In this document: positions 56,173 through 64,000 of the stretch, one piece after another
Layout of the letters: every line of letters starts with the position of its first letter
Position numbering within the stretch: position 1 is the first letter of the stretch
NCBI RefSeq assembly: GCF_003351765.1
Contig: NZ_CP031229.1
Span: forward strand, 1,550,001 to 1,614,000
Direction: 5' to 3'
Source: Ornithinimicrobium avium
Lineage (GTDB): Bacteria; Actinomycetota; Actinomycetes; Actinomycetales; Dermatophilaceae
DNA length: 64,000 nucleotides
Translations under genes and position numbers: made by a program
The notes under the pieces: generated by a model
Database searches by the model: none
What the model saw: only the letters and a program-made list of their open reading frames with translations
What the model was told of the DNA's origin: nothing

Positions 56173-57642
56173 TCAGCCGGGCACCTGCCCGGTGATGGCA
56201 CGCACCTTGCCTCCTGCCGCACCGAGGCGCTCATACCTCCGGCCGTTGGACAGCCGGCCAGCAGTCTCGACGGGGCGGGTCCAGCTGGCGGGGAGGCTCA
56301 TGGCGTCAGGCTTGCCGTCGCTTGCTGCCAGGGTGGAGCGCATGGCGGCGCGTGTCGCCATGGTCGCTTGGCGGCCGATCTCCTCGGCGCGACCTCGGAT
56401 CGTTCTTGGGAGTGGGATGGCGCGTTTGTGCAGGACGTCGCGCGGGGCGACCGTGGCGTCCGGAACGGGTGGGGTCCCCGGGCCGTTGTCCTCGGGCGTG
56501 GCCCGCAGTATGTCGTTGGCCACTCTGGCGTCCACGAGCAGCGGGGCGTTGCGGGTGGCGTCGTGAAAGACCCCGGCCACGCCGGTCAGGGTGGCGTGGA
56601 ACCGGTGGAGGGACTTGACCAAGGACTCCCCGTCGACACGATCACTCATGTCCTGGACCGAGGCGGGCATGCGCCCGGTGGCGGTGACTTCGCGCATGGC
56701 GTCCGCCAGTTCCCACCCTGCCCTGCTCAGCGCGAGGGGGCTCGAGTCCTGATGGTGGGTGAGCTGCTGGAAGTAGGTATGTGCCTCGCCCCACGTCTCG
56801 ATCATGGTCTCCAGCGCTGGACTGATCTCGTTGTCGAAGGTCCAGGGGTCGACGTGTCCGGTCTGGACGGCGGCACGCCACAGCGCGTGCACGTGTACGG
56901 ACGCGCTGAACGCTGCCCCAGCCACCCGGGTCATCGCGTGGGTCGTGGGTTCCCGGGTCAGGGCCCGTTGTGCGTGGACGTCCCAGGCGGCGATGGCGCC
57001 GGGGATCCTGGTGTCGTCCGTCGGTTCGCGGTGCCTCCCGTCGAGCGCCTGGGGGTAGTGGCCCTTGATGTAGGAGTAGGTGATCTCCTCGATGCCGAGG
57101 ACCTGGTGGCGAAGTTCCTCAGCGGTCACCCGGTGCACCCGCAGACGGGGGTCGAACTGCTCTGCCAGCGCGGTCTGGGCAAGGCCGACGGAGACGGCGT
57201 GGGAAGCGACGTAGAGGGTGTGCATGATGTTGACGCGCGCGGCGAAGGAGTCGCGCAGCTGGGCGTCGGTCCACCGGTCCGGCTCGCGGCGCTCGGCGAC
57301 GCCGCTGCGGGTGATCAGTTCGCCAGCCTCGGTGAACATCTGGCCGATCTCCTGCAGCGTGGGGTCCACGTCGATCCCCCCACCGGCCGAACGGTGCAGC
57401 GTCCTGGCCGACCGTTCGAGCTGGTCGATGACCTGCCTGCCGCTACCGGGCAGGTCCGAGCGTTGCGGGAGCTGGCGCCACAGCTCGCTGGCTCCTTCGA
57501 CGACCTCTCCCCAGGCCTGCAGCATTGCCCGCCCGTCCAGATGGGGTGCCTCGTACAGCAGGCCGCGGGCCAGGACGTTGGCGCGGTCCATCAGCTCTCC
57601 CGCGCTGGGCGGGTAGGTCGTGGGCTGGCGTCGCCGGCTCAC
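56173..57642 (-). CDS. Large helical protein of unknown function, second of a two-gene unit (489 aa)
   Basis: I do not recognise a family. It is soluble, predicted almost entirely helical, without signal peptide or membrane segment, and includes 'TFDNEISPALETMIETWGEAHTYFQQLTHHQD' and a basic C-terminus 'RAEEIGRQATMATRAAMRSTL'. The GTG start overlaps the stop of the upstream 113-residue gene (GTGA). Proteins of this kind sit next to conjugation or plasmid-transfer genes in actinomycetes, but no such motif is visible. Base composition is similar to the core. Confidence 0.65.
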   Translation of the reverse strand: MSRRRQPTTYPPSAGELMDRANVLARGLLYEAPHLDGRAMLQAWGEVVEGASELWRQLPQRSDLPGSGRQVIDQLERSARTLHRSAGGGIDVDPTLQEIGQMFTEAGELITRSGVAERREPDRWTDAQLRDSFAARVNIMHTLYVASHAVSVGLAQTALAEQFDPRLRVHRVTAEELRHQVLGIEEITYSYIKGHYPQALDGRHREPTDDTRIPGAIAAWDVHAQRALTREPTTHAMTRVAGAAFSASVHVHALWRAAVQTGHVDPWTFDNEISPALETMIETWGEAHTYFQQLTHHQDSSPLALSRAGWELADAMREVTATGRMPASVQDMSDRVDGESLVKSLHRFHATLTGVAGVFHDATRNAPLLVDARVANDILRATPEDNGPGTPPVPDATVAPRDVLHKRAIPLPRTIRGRAEEIGRQATMATRAAMRSTLAASDGKPDAMSLPASWTRPVETAGRLSNGRRYERLGAAGGKVRAITGQVPG

Positions 57643-57980
57643 GAGAACTCCCGCACCGTCTCGATGAGGATCTCGACGACCGGCACCATGCCGGGGGGAA
57701 AGTGGTTGACCGGTGCCGTCCGGCTCAGCTCCTCGGCCCGTCGGGCCAGTTCGACAGGATCGGCTCCGTCCACCTCCGGCCCGTCCACGAGCGCATCTCG
57801 GTATGGCTCAGGGACCAGGTGGAACACCAGGTCGCAGGCGTACGTCAGGTTGCTCGCCAGTGCCACCGTGTCCAGGTCGAGGCTCTGCCGGGCCCGCCGG
57901 TAGGCCTCGGCGCCTGCCTGCCGCAGCAGCTGGTGCATCTGCACCAGGACCCGGGCGGCCTGGGGTGTCGTGTCGCTCAT
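57639..57980 (-). CDS. Small helical protein, first of the two-gene unit (113 aa)
   Basis: Unnamed protein, soluble and helical: 'ARVLVQMHQLLRQAGAEAYRRARQ', then 'ASNLTYACDLVFHLVPEPY'. It is translationally coupled to the 489-residue gene, so the two products probably form a complex. ATG at 57980 has GGGGAGCGACC upstream as ribosome-binding site. The 260-bp region to the right is divergent from the membrane protein gene at 58244 and must hold both promoters. Confidence 0.65.
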   Translation of the reverse strand: MSDTTPQAARVLVQMHQLLRQAGAEAYRRARQSLDLDTVALASNLTYACDLVFHLVPEPYRDALVDGPEVDGADPVELARRAEELSRTAPVNHFPPGMVPVVEILIETVREFS

Positions 57981-58243
57981 GTGGTCGCTCCCCTTCTCGT
58001 GTCTCGTTCGTGACGGCATCCGGTCCCTGGCTACGTGGTCGGGCAGGGGAACGGACCAGGTCTGGCCCCGCCTGGGGAGGAGGAGCCGGACGGGCCGGCC
58101 TGTGGACAAGCCCTGCGGGTTGTCGGTGCCGGCGTGCACGCTGTTCATGACCCCCAAAGCGGGGGACGGAAAGCCTGGGACTCACCGATCCGAACGTGGC
58201 TGGTCGGCACCCAGGGGCGTGGGTCGCTCAGGGAGGTGACGCG

Positions 58244-59176
58244 ATGACAGCAGTGCGCAGGGCACGGCGGGCACGGGCCAGGGCCCTGGTCGTGCCGATG
58301 CTCATGAGTGGCCCGATGTGGTTGGTCATCGGTGAGGGGGCTCTGGGCTGGTACGACCCCGTCCGTCACCTGGGGCGGTACGGGACGGCGACCCTGACAG
58401 TGGTGGCCGTGCTCCTGCTGGCCGCGGCCGCCGACACCAGGCCCGGGGAGCGGTGGCTGGCCCGCGTCTTCCTGCGTGCACGCGCACACCGGCTCCACCA
58501 ACGGCACGCGTTGGCGCCCGTGGCCCAGGTCCTGCTACGCCACGGTGTCCCACCCCAGCAGCTCGAGCTGCTGGTCGGCCCCTGCCAGCAGGTGGACGTC
58601 ACCGCGCTCGGCCGGCGGACCGTCGTGGTGAGCAAAGGCTTGGTCGACGCGCTCTGGTCAGGGCAGCGGCGACCACAGCAGGCAGCGGCGCTCATCGCGC
58701 ACGAGGTCGGGGTGATGCGCTCCGGGCTGACCCGTCACGACCCAGCCATGATGGTCCTGCTGGCACCGTGGAAGATCTGGATCACGTGGATCGCCATCAT
58801 GTGGGGCATCGCCTCGACCTTCTTGAGCCACCGGGTGATGGTGGCGTGCCTGGTCATCAACGCCGGCGTAGGGATCTGGCTGGGGGTCACCGAGGACCCT
58901 GCCATGTACGTCTCCACCGTCGTCATGGTCGTCGTTCTCGCCACCTGGTGGGCCATACGGTCCTGGGACCGCGCCCGCGCCCAGGTCGGTGACCAGTACC
59001 TCCTGCAGCACGACCTGGCCGGCGTCTACGCAGACCTGCTGACGGCGACCTTCACCGACGACCACACCCGCGACCGCGCCGTGCGACTACGGCACCCCCA
59101 GCAGCAGCACCAGCCCTCGGCCTTCACGGCCGGTCCACCGGGCGCGCAGGACCTGCTCAGCACGACGGGTCGCTGA
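58244..59176 (+). CDS. Membrane protein related to M48/M56 peptidases with degenerate HExxH (310 aa)
   Basis: Two N-terminal hydrophobic helices (about 15-35 and 45-65), a soluble stretch with 'VTALGRRTVVVSKGLVDAL', then 'AALIAHEVGVMRSGLTRHD' where M48/M56 proteases have HEVGH; the second zinc His is replaced by Val. Two more helices follow ('IWITWIAIMWGIASTFL' and 'TVVMVVVLATWWAI'). ATG at 58244 has GGGAGG seven bases upstream. The fold is therefore protease-like but probably without peptidase activity. Located in the accessory region, divergent from the two-gene unit. Confidence 0.7.
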   Translation: MTAVRRARRARARALVVPMLMSGPMWLVIGEGALGWYDPVRHLGRYGTATLTVVAVLLLAAAADTRPGERWLARVFLRARAHRLHQRHALAPVAQVLLRHGVPPQQLELLVGPCQQVDVTALGRRTVVVSKGLVDALWSGQRRPQQAAALIAHEVGVMRSGLTRHDPAMMVLLAPWKIWITWIAIMWGIASTFLSHRVMVACLVINAGVGIWLGVTEDPAMYVSTVVMVVVLATWWAIRSWDRARAQVGDQYLLQHDLAGVYADLLTATFTDDHTRDRAVRLRHPQQQHQPSAFTAGPPGAQDLLSTTGR

Positions 59177-59566
59177 CGAGTGGTGCCTTGTGGGTCGCGC
59201 CGCCCGCTCCCGGCCTGGCGCCCTCCCTGGCCAGCTCCTCATGCTCCCGGCGCGTCCGCGCCTTCTGGAGCCGTCGGGAGTTATCGGACTCCTCGGCGCG
59301 TGCGTCGCTATGCTTCGCGCGGCACGCTGGGCCGCCAGCACTGCTGGTGCGCCGCGAGCGAGCGGGCGTCTGTAGGGTCCTCAACTTGGATCACCCTTCG
59401 ATGCTTGCTCCCCGTGCCGGTCATCAGGCCGGAGTTCCGCAGATGGTAGGCACGCGGATCGGCGTTCTTCCCGGTGATGGCGCGGAATAGCGGCCCTCGG
59501 GCGTGCGAGGGTTGTGTTACTACAGGCCGCCGGCAAGTGCCGGTGGGCAGGAGGCGCGCGCTGGCC
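59177..59566. other. Gene-free stretch before the insertion-sequence cluster
   Basis: A minus-strand open frame ending at 59157 contains a charged, Arg/Glu-rich peptide ('DARAEESDNSRRLQKARTRREHEEL'), but it has no good start. Further right the sequence (about 59480-59566) is probably the outer end of the IS1634-type element whose transposase ends at 59567. No complete gene is supported. Confidence 0.4.
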
Positions 59567-60468
59567 TCAGGTCGTGGTGCTGAAGTCGTGGTAGCGGCGT
59601 GGTTCGGGGAGGTCGAGCGCGGCAAGGATGTTCTTGTGCCCGGCGGTCAGGGCGGTGCGTTGGGCCACGGTGCCGGCACCGGTGGCCAGGGTGACCAGGT
59701 GCAGGCGGTCGAGCTCGTGGCGGACGTTGCGCCACGTGTCGCCGGTCGCGTTCTCGACGACGCGGATCAACAGCAGCGCCAGCCAGCACAGCTGGACGTG
59801 GGCGGGGATGCGATCCTCGCGGTGGTGGAACACCGGGCGCAGCCCGAGGTGGCCCTTCATGTCGCGCCAGCCGCGCTCGACCGCCAGGAGCTGCTTGTAC
59901 GCCGCGGCCAGGTCCTCGGGGGACAGGGTGGGGTCGCAGGTGCGTAGCAGCCACTTGCCGTCCAGGTGCGCCTCGGTCTTGATCGCGCCCTGGTCGATGC
60001 GTAGCAGCCCGGAGGCGGTGCGGCGCAGGTAGCGGCGCAGGCCGGGCTTGGCTTTCAGCGACCCGACCAGCTCGTCTCGCTTGCGGGCGGTCCAGTCGTC
60101 GGAGCCGGCGATCAACCCTTCCAGGTGCTTGACCAGGTTGGCCCGGACAGCCTCGTCGCGGTCGGCCTGCTCGGGGTTGTGAGCGATCACGAACCGTTGC
60201 GCGCGCATCCCACCGTCGCCGTCCCCGCCGGTGGCGGGGTCGTTCGGGTTGACGTGGACCTCCTTGAGGCGCAGGTTGCCCGCGACCGTCTTGTACCGGC
60301 CGGCCCGGGCCAGCGCAGCCCTCGCTTCGGTGTTGGTGTGCCGCAGCTTCTCGGCGTGGATGTAGGGCCCGCCGCCCTTGGTGAGGTAGGCCCGGTTGGT
60401 GGCCGTGGCGAAGCCGCGGTCGGCGACCCAGACCATCCGGTGCAGGTTCCACCCGGCAAGGTCGTCCC
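59567..60468 (-). pseudogene. IS1634-type transposase, C-terminal two thirds
   Basis: From the junction near 60468 the minus strand reads 'DDLAGWNLHRMVWVADRGFATATNRAYL', the catalytic-core region of IS1634-family transposases, and continues through 'DLAAAYKQLLAVERGWRDMKGHLGLRPVFHHREDRI', with the YREK-like signature, to the stop at 59567. The N-terminal third is missing. The frame appears to continue past 60468 only because it runs antisense to an istB fragment. Inactive. Confidence 0.8.
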
Positions 60469-60469
60469 C

Positions 60470-60955
60470 GGCGGAGCCTGGATCGACGCCGGAGAACCCC
60501 TGGTCCTGCTCGGGGACTCCGGCACCGGGAAAACGCACCTGCTCATCGGGCTGGGCACCGCAGCCGCCGAGCAAGGCCGCCGCGTGCGGTACGTCACCAC
60601 CGCGGCCCTGGTCAACGAACTCGTCGAAGCCGCCGATGAGAAACAACTCTCCCGCCTGGTCGGCCGTTACACCCGCCTGGACCTGCTGTGCCTGGACGAA
60701 ATCGGCTACGTCAGCCTCGATCCCCGCGGCGCCGAGCTGCTCTTCCAGATCATCACAGCCCGCGAGGAACGGGCCTCGATCGCCTGTGCCTCCAACGCAC
60801 CCTTCAGTGAGTGGGGCTCCACCTTCACCGACCCCCGCCTGGCCGCCGCTGTCGTGGACCGCCTCACCTTCCGCGCCCACATCATCAACACCGGCACCGA
60901 CTCCTACCGCCTCACCGCGACCCGCGCAGCCAAGAAAGGAGCCGCCACCACCTGA
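60470..60955 (+). pseudogene. IS21-family istB (ATPase) fragment, 5' end missing
   Basis: The plus strand beginning at the junction reads 'GEPLVLLGDSGTGKTHLLIGLG' with Walker A GDSGTGKT, then Walker B 'LDLLCLDEIGYVSLD' and 'AREERASIACASNAPFSEW', all IstB features, ending at TGA 60953-60955. About the first 100 residues and the whole istA are absent. The left border is the broken end of the IS1634-type transposase, which lies in the opposite direction. Confidence 0.85.
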
Positions 60956-61014
60956 CCACCAGGTCGGGCACGCCCCAACGGGCTGACCGACCCGCACGCC
61001 CCAACCCCCCGAGG

Positions 61015-61056
61015 GTGGGGCCAAATCAGAACAGCACAGTGGGGCCAAATGGACTT
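61015..61056. repeat. Right terminal repeats of the IS21-family element
   Basis: GTGGGGCCAAAT occurs at 61015-61026 and 61039-61050, 24 bases apart, and the block ends in TTCTCA at 61056. Multiple short terminal repeats with a CA end are characteristic of IS21 elements, and the position, 60 bases after istB, fits. Confidence 0.7.
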
Positions 61057-61447
61057 GTCATTCTCAACCCCGCCTGGCGCCGACCCCCCGCCCCGACGAG
61101 GAACGACCCCAAGTGGAAAAGCCGGACAGACCGGCAGGTCCGCCATGCCCAGATGCACAACCGGTCCACCGATCCCCTTCAGCAGTACTCCACCCCGCTC
61201 AAGAAAACAGAGTCGGCGGATCGAGGCTGAGGTAGCCAGCGTCCCAGGCATTGTTGCCGCCAGCCCCCATAAGAATGATCGGGGATGGCCTCGGCGTGTC
61301 TTCCAGCATTTGCCCGACTTTTATCGATGATCTTCCCAGCCTCGCCAGCAGGGGGGCTTGGGATGTTCCCGCATGTGGTGACTGTTCGGCGAAGAACTCG
61401 ACGCCAACTACGCGGCGGGACCCTGTTCGATGAGGAGTAGGTATGGC
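61057..61447. other. Unidentified DNA between IS21 and ISL3 elements
   Basis: No supportable gene. Short open frames on both strands lack starts and family features. The segment is more A/T-rich than its surroundings around 61260-61340 and is probably a relic of another mobile element. Confidence 0.4.
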
Positions 61448-62883
61448 GGCTCTTCACAAACGAGGGTGTAGGGGTGGCGTGAGCGGGATCGGCGCGTCGG
61501 TACGGGGGTAGGCGTCGAGGTCTTCCGAAGATGGAGGTTCCTACACGCAGCCATCCGAAAGACCTCGACGTGCACGACGCTACCTTCACGCGCCCCGACC
61601 TGACTACTTTCACCGGGCTGGACGCCCTCGGCCTGGCGGCTACTGGGCAGCTGCTCGAGCCCGACCGGGCGGTCCTGGCCTGCCGGGTCCTGGAGCCGGA
61701 TGACTGGTGCCGTCGGTGCGGGTGCCAGGGCGTGCCGCGCGACACCGTGACCAGGCAGCTGGCGCACGTGCCGTTCGGGTGGCGACCCACCATCCTGCTC
61801 ATCACGGTCCGGCGGTACCGGTGTACCGGGTGCTCTCACGTGTGGCGCCAGGACACCACCGCCGCGGCGCCGCCGCGGGCGAAGATCTCCCGCGCCGGGC
61901 TGCGGTGGGGACTGGTCGGCATCGTGGTCCAGCACCTGTCGATGGCCCGCGTCGCCGAGGGACTGGCGGTCTCCTGGAACACCGCCAACGACGCCGTCCT
62001 GGCCGAAGGCCAGCGGCTGCTGATCGACGACCCGGCCCGCCTCGAGGGCGTGCGCGTCGTTGGCGTCGACGAGCACTGTTGGCGGCACACCCGCCGGGGC
62101 GACAAGTACGTCACCGTCATCATCGACCTCACCCCGGTCCGCGACGGCACCGGCCCCGCGCGGCTGCTCGACATGGTCGAGGGCCGCAGCAAGAAGGCGT
62201 TCAAGACCTGGCTGGCCGAGCGCGACCAGGCCTGGCGCGAGGGGATCGAGGTCGTGGCCATGGACGGCTTCTCCGGCTTCAAGACGGCGACCAGCGAAGA
62301 GCTGCCAGACGCTGTGCCGGTGATGGATCCGTTCCACGTGGTCCGCCTGGGCGGGGAGGCACTGGACGAGTGCCGGCGCCGGGTGCAGCAGGAGCTGCAC
62401 GGCCACCGGGGCCGCAAGGGCGACCCGCTGTACTCCGCGCGACGGACCCTGCACACCGGCGCCGACCTGCTCACCGACCGCCAGCACGAGCGCGTCGAGA
62501 AGCTCTTCGCCACCGAGCAGCACACCGAGGTGGAGTGCACCTGGGGCATCTACCAGCGGATGATCTACGCCTACCGCGCCCCGGACCGGACCGCCGGCCG
62601 GGCAGAGATGGCCTCGGTCATCGAAGCGCTGAGCAGCGGCGTCCCCGCCCGGCTGGTCGAGCTGCGCAAGCTGGGCCGCACCCTGGCCAGACGCGCCTGC
62701 GACGTCCTGGCCTACTTCGAGCGGCCCCGCACCAGCAACGGACCCAGCGAAGCGATCAACGGTCGCCTTGAGCATCTCCGCGGCCTGGCCCTCGGCTTCC
62801 GCAACCTCACCCACTACATCGCCCGAGCACTCCTCGAGGCCGGTGGATTCAGACCCCAACTACACCCTCGATTGTGAAGAGCC
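61448..62883 (+). mobile_element. Complete ISL3-family insertion sequence (1436 bp)
   Basis: Terminal inverted repeats of 24 bases (GGCTCTTCACAAACGAGGGT... at 61448-61471 and its complement at 62860-62883) match at 23 of 24 positions. A single complete transposase gene fills the inside, on the plus strand. The adjacent 8 bases (GGTATGGC left, CGTTACCC right) are not a direct repeat. It cuts into a second ISL3-type element on its right. Confidence 0.93.
61531..62877 (+). CDS. ISL3-family transposase (448 aa)
   Basis: The N-terminal zinc-binding part has 'DDWCRRCGCQG' and 'VRRYRCTGCSHVW'. A helix-turn-helix follows ('MARVAEGLAVSWNTANDAVL'). The DDE transposase_20 core shows 'VRVVGVDEHCWRH' (first Asp), 'VVAMDGFSGFKTA' then 'AVPVMDPFHVV' (second Asp), and the C-terminal 'RTSNGPSEAINGRLEHLRGLALGFRN' with the last Glu. 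It appears intact and active. ATG at 61531; its stop lies inside the right terminal repeat. Confidence 0.93.
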   Translation: MEVPTRSHPKDLDVHDATFTRPDLTTFTGLDALGLAATGQLLEPDRAVLACRVLEPDDWCRRCGCQGVPRDTVTRQLAHVPFGWRPTILLITVRRYRCTGCSHVWRQDTTAAAPPRAKISRAGLRWGLVGIVVQHLSMARVAEGLAVSWNTANDAVLAEGQRLLIDDPARLEGVRVVGVDEHCWRHTRRGDKYVTVIIDLTPVRDGTGPARLLDMVEGRSKKAFKTWLAERDQAWREGIEVVAMDGFSGFKTATSEELPDAVPVMDPFHVVRLGGEALDECRRRVQQELHGHRGRKGDPLYSARRTLHTGADLLTDRQHERVEKLFATEQHTEVECTWGIYQRMIYAYRAPDRTAGRAEMASVIEALSSGVPARLVELRKLGRTLARRACDVLAYFERPRTSNGPSEAINGRLEHLRGLALGFRNLTHYIARALLEAGGFRPQLHPRL

Positions 62884-63213
62884 CGTTACCCTGGCCCGGA
62901 CCGGCAGCTGGTCGGTCTCCTCGGTGAACGAGCGGCGCGGGCAGAGCTCCTCGGTGCAGGCGTAGCGGCGCTTGCGCACGACGACGTCGAGGCGCTCACC
63001 CCCGCAGGGCACGTCCTTGACGTGCTGGACCGGGCGGGCCTGGACCCGGCAGGACAGCACCCCGCAGGACGGGCAGGCGCCCTCGGACGCGATGGTCTCG
63101 ACGATCACCTGCCGCGGCTGGTCGCCGACGGCAGGGCTGGCCGAGACCACCTGGTAGCCGGGCAGGTTGAACAGGATCGACGCCGCATCGACGTCGAACG
63201 TAGGCTTGTGCAC
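62884..63213 (-). pseudogene. N-terminal fragment of a second ISL3-type transposase
   Basis: From ATG 63213: 'FNLPGYQVVSASPAVGDQPRQVIVETIA', then the zinc motif 'CPSCGVLSCRVQARPVQHVKDVPCGGERLDVVVRKRRYACTEELCPR' (Cys pairs), which is the standard start of ISL3 proteins of the IS1096-like group. It is broken at 62884 by the complete ISL3 element. Its own left end is probably GGTTCTTCGACTTT, reading leftwards from 63314. Confidence 0.8.
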
Positions 63214-63314
63214 GCTCGCGGTCCTCGCTACTTGGATGCCTTGACAACACCCATGCTGGCGCAGGGCCGCGAGCCCTCCTTCAGGGCCCCCACCACGCTC
63301 AAAGTCGAAGAACC
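62884..63314 (-). mobile_element. Truncated second ISL3-type element
   Basis: The outer end GGTTCTTCGACTTT (minus strand, 63314 inward) abuts the broken IS256-type transposase at a 'RGMA' codon run. About 100 bases inside is the transposase start. The inner end is cut by the first ISL3 element. Only about 430 bases are left. Confidence 0.65.
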
Positions 63315-64000
63315 GCCATGCCGCGGCGCTTGCACGAGCGCAGCAGGTCGGCCCAGGACTCGGTGAACTCGCGGTGCCCGTCCTCGAGCGCGACGAGCTC
63401 CTTGGTGCCGTCGGCGCGGACGCCGACCATGACCAGCAGGCAGACCTTGTCCTGGGTCAGGCGGACCTTGAGGTGGATCCCGTCGACCCACACGTACACG
63501 TAGTCGGTCTCGGCCAGCGACCGCTTGTTGAACGCGGCGGCCTCGGCTTGCCACTGCTCGGTCAGCCGGGTGATCGCCTTGGCCGACAGCCCCGAGGCGG
63601 TGCCGAGGAACTGGGTCAGCGCCGGGGCGAAGTCGCTGGAGGACAGGCCGTGCAGGTACAGCAACGGCAGCACCTCGGCCAGCTGCGGGCTCTTGCGGGC
63701 CCACGCGGGCAGAATCGCCGAGGCGAACCGCTTGCGCTCACCGGTGGCCTCATCCACCCGCCGGTCGTTGACCCGCGGCTGGCGCACCGGGACCGCACCA
63801 GCGGCGGTGGTCACCACCCGGGGCGCGTGGTACCCGTTACGCACCACCAGCCGGTGGCCGTGCTCATCGACCTCGTGCGCGTACCGCTCGACGTAGGCGG
63901 CGACCTCGGCCTGCAGTGCGGCCGCGAGCATCTGCCTGGCGCCGTCGCGCACGATCTCATCCAGCAGCGACCCACCCCCCAGCGGTCGCGTCGACGTTGG
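63315..64000 (-). pseudogene. IS256-type (mutator) transposase, partial at right edge and broken by an ISL3 end
   Basis: The minus-strand frame is open from the window edge: 'LLDEIVRDGARQMLAAALQAEVAAYVERY', then 'RNGYHAPRVVTTAAGAVPVRQPRV', 'YLHGLSSSDFAPALTQFLG', and 'YVYVWVDGIHLKVRL' with the first catalytic Asp. It reaches 'ADLLRSCKRRGMA' and then switches into the ISL3-type end, so the second Asp and the Glu are missing. The N-terminus is outside the window. Non-functional unless the 3' part lies elsewhere. Confidence 0.85.

Noticed and set aside
43248..59176. An intact integrative conjugative element or prophage starting at tRNA-Arg
   Set aside because: No integrase, relaxase, TraB/FtsK-type translocase or phage structural gene was found, and core-type genes (mntR, orn, arr) lie in the middle. 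At most there are remnants.
59087..59384. Short Arg/Glu-rich minus-strand open frame as a gene
   Set aside because: It overlaps the end of the membrane protein gene at 59176, lacks a ribosome-binding site and has no family features.

Overview
The window is a high-GC (about 70 %) chromosome segment of an actinomycete. Supporting marks are the tandem ClpP1/ClpP2 pair with a mycobacterial-type ClpX, a mycothiol-dependent-nitroreductase-like protein, an actinobacterial RpiB with Glu in place of the catalytic Cys, GTG starts, and many GTGA/ATGA stop-start overlaps. My best guess is order Micrococcales (Intrasporangiaceae/Ornithinimicrobium-like); that is inference from gene content, not a computed placement.

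The left two thirds (1-43,200) is mostly ordinary, densely packed core genome. It opens with a four-gene exporter cassette (small secreted protein, ABC ATPase, two membrane proteins). The protein-quality-control block clpX / clpP2 / clpP1 / tig follows, with look-alike ClgR operators upstream of clpX and clpP1. Next come tRNA-Pro and tRNA-Gly, an acyl-CoA dehydrogenase, mgtE, rpiB, a DsbA-like oxidoreductase, aminopeptidase N, malQ, an MscS channel, a degenerate-sigma/transmembrane fusion protein, a group II truncated haemoglobin and an alpha-glucosidase. After these lie a CNNM/CBS protein, a frameshifted MFS exporter, thioesterases, a GH15 enzyme, an RluA-type pseudouridine synthase, ettA, a second ssb, two membrane GTPases and an enterobacterial-like bifunctional tyrA.

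At a tRNA-Arg (43,248) the character changes. From there to about 46,000 there is decayed DNA: a large gene-poor stretch, an 11-copy 8-bp repeat, a lone ISL3-type terminal repeat and an ANTAR-domain fragment. A complete IS3-family element then cuts off the 5' end of an NRAMP (mntH) gene. Core-like genes return (mntR, arr, prsW, orn, PAP2 phosphatase, an NmrA-like protein, an amber-interrupted DUF5996 gene, a TMEM175-like channel) up to about 55,000.

The right end (55,000-64,000) is accessory. It has a divergent cluster of unknown genes resembling cargo of integrative elements, including a membrane protein with a degenerate HExxH motif. Beyond it is a pile-up of insertion sequences: an IS1634 fragment joined to an IS21 istB fragment, then a complete ISL3 element truncating a second ISL3, which itself sits inside an IS256-type transposase that runs off the window. 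No rRNA, CRISPR array, prophage or intact integrase was seen.
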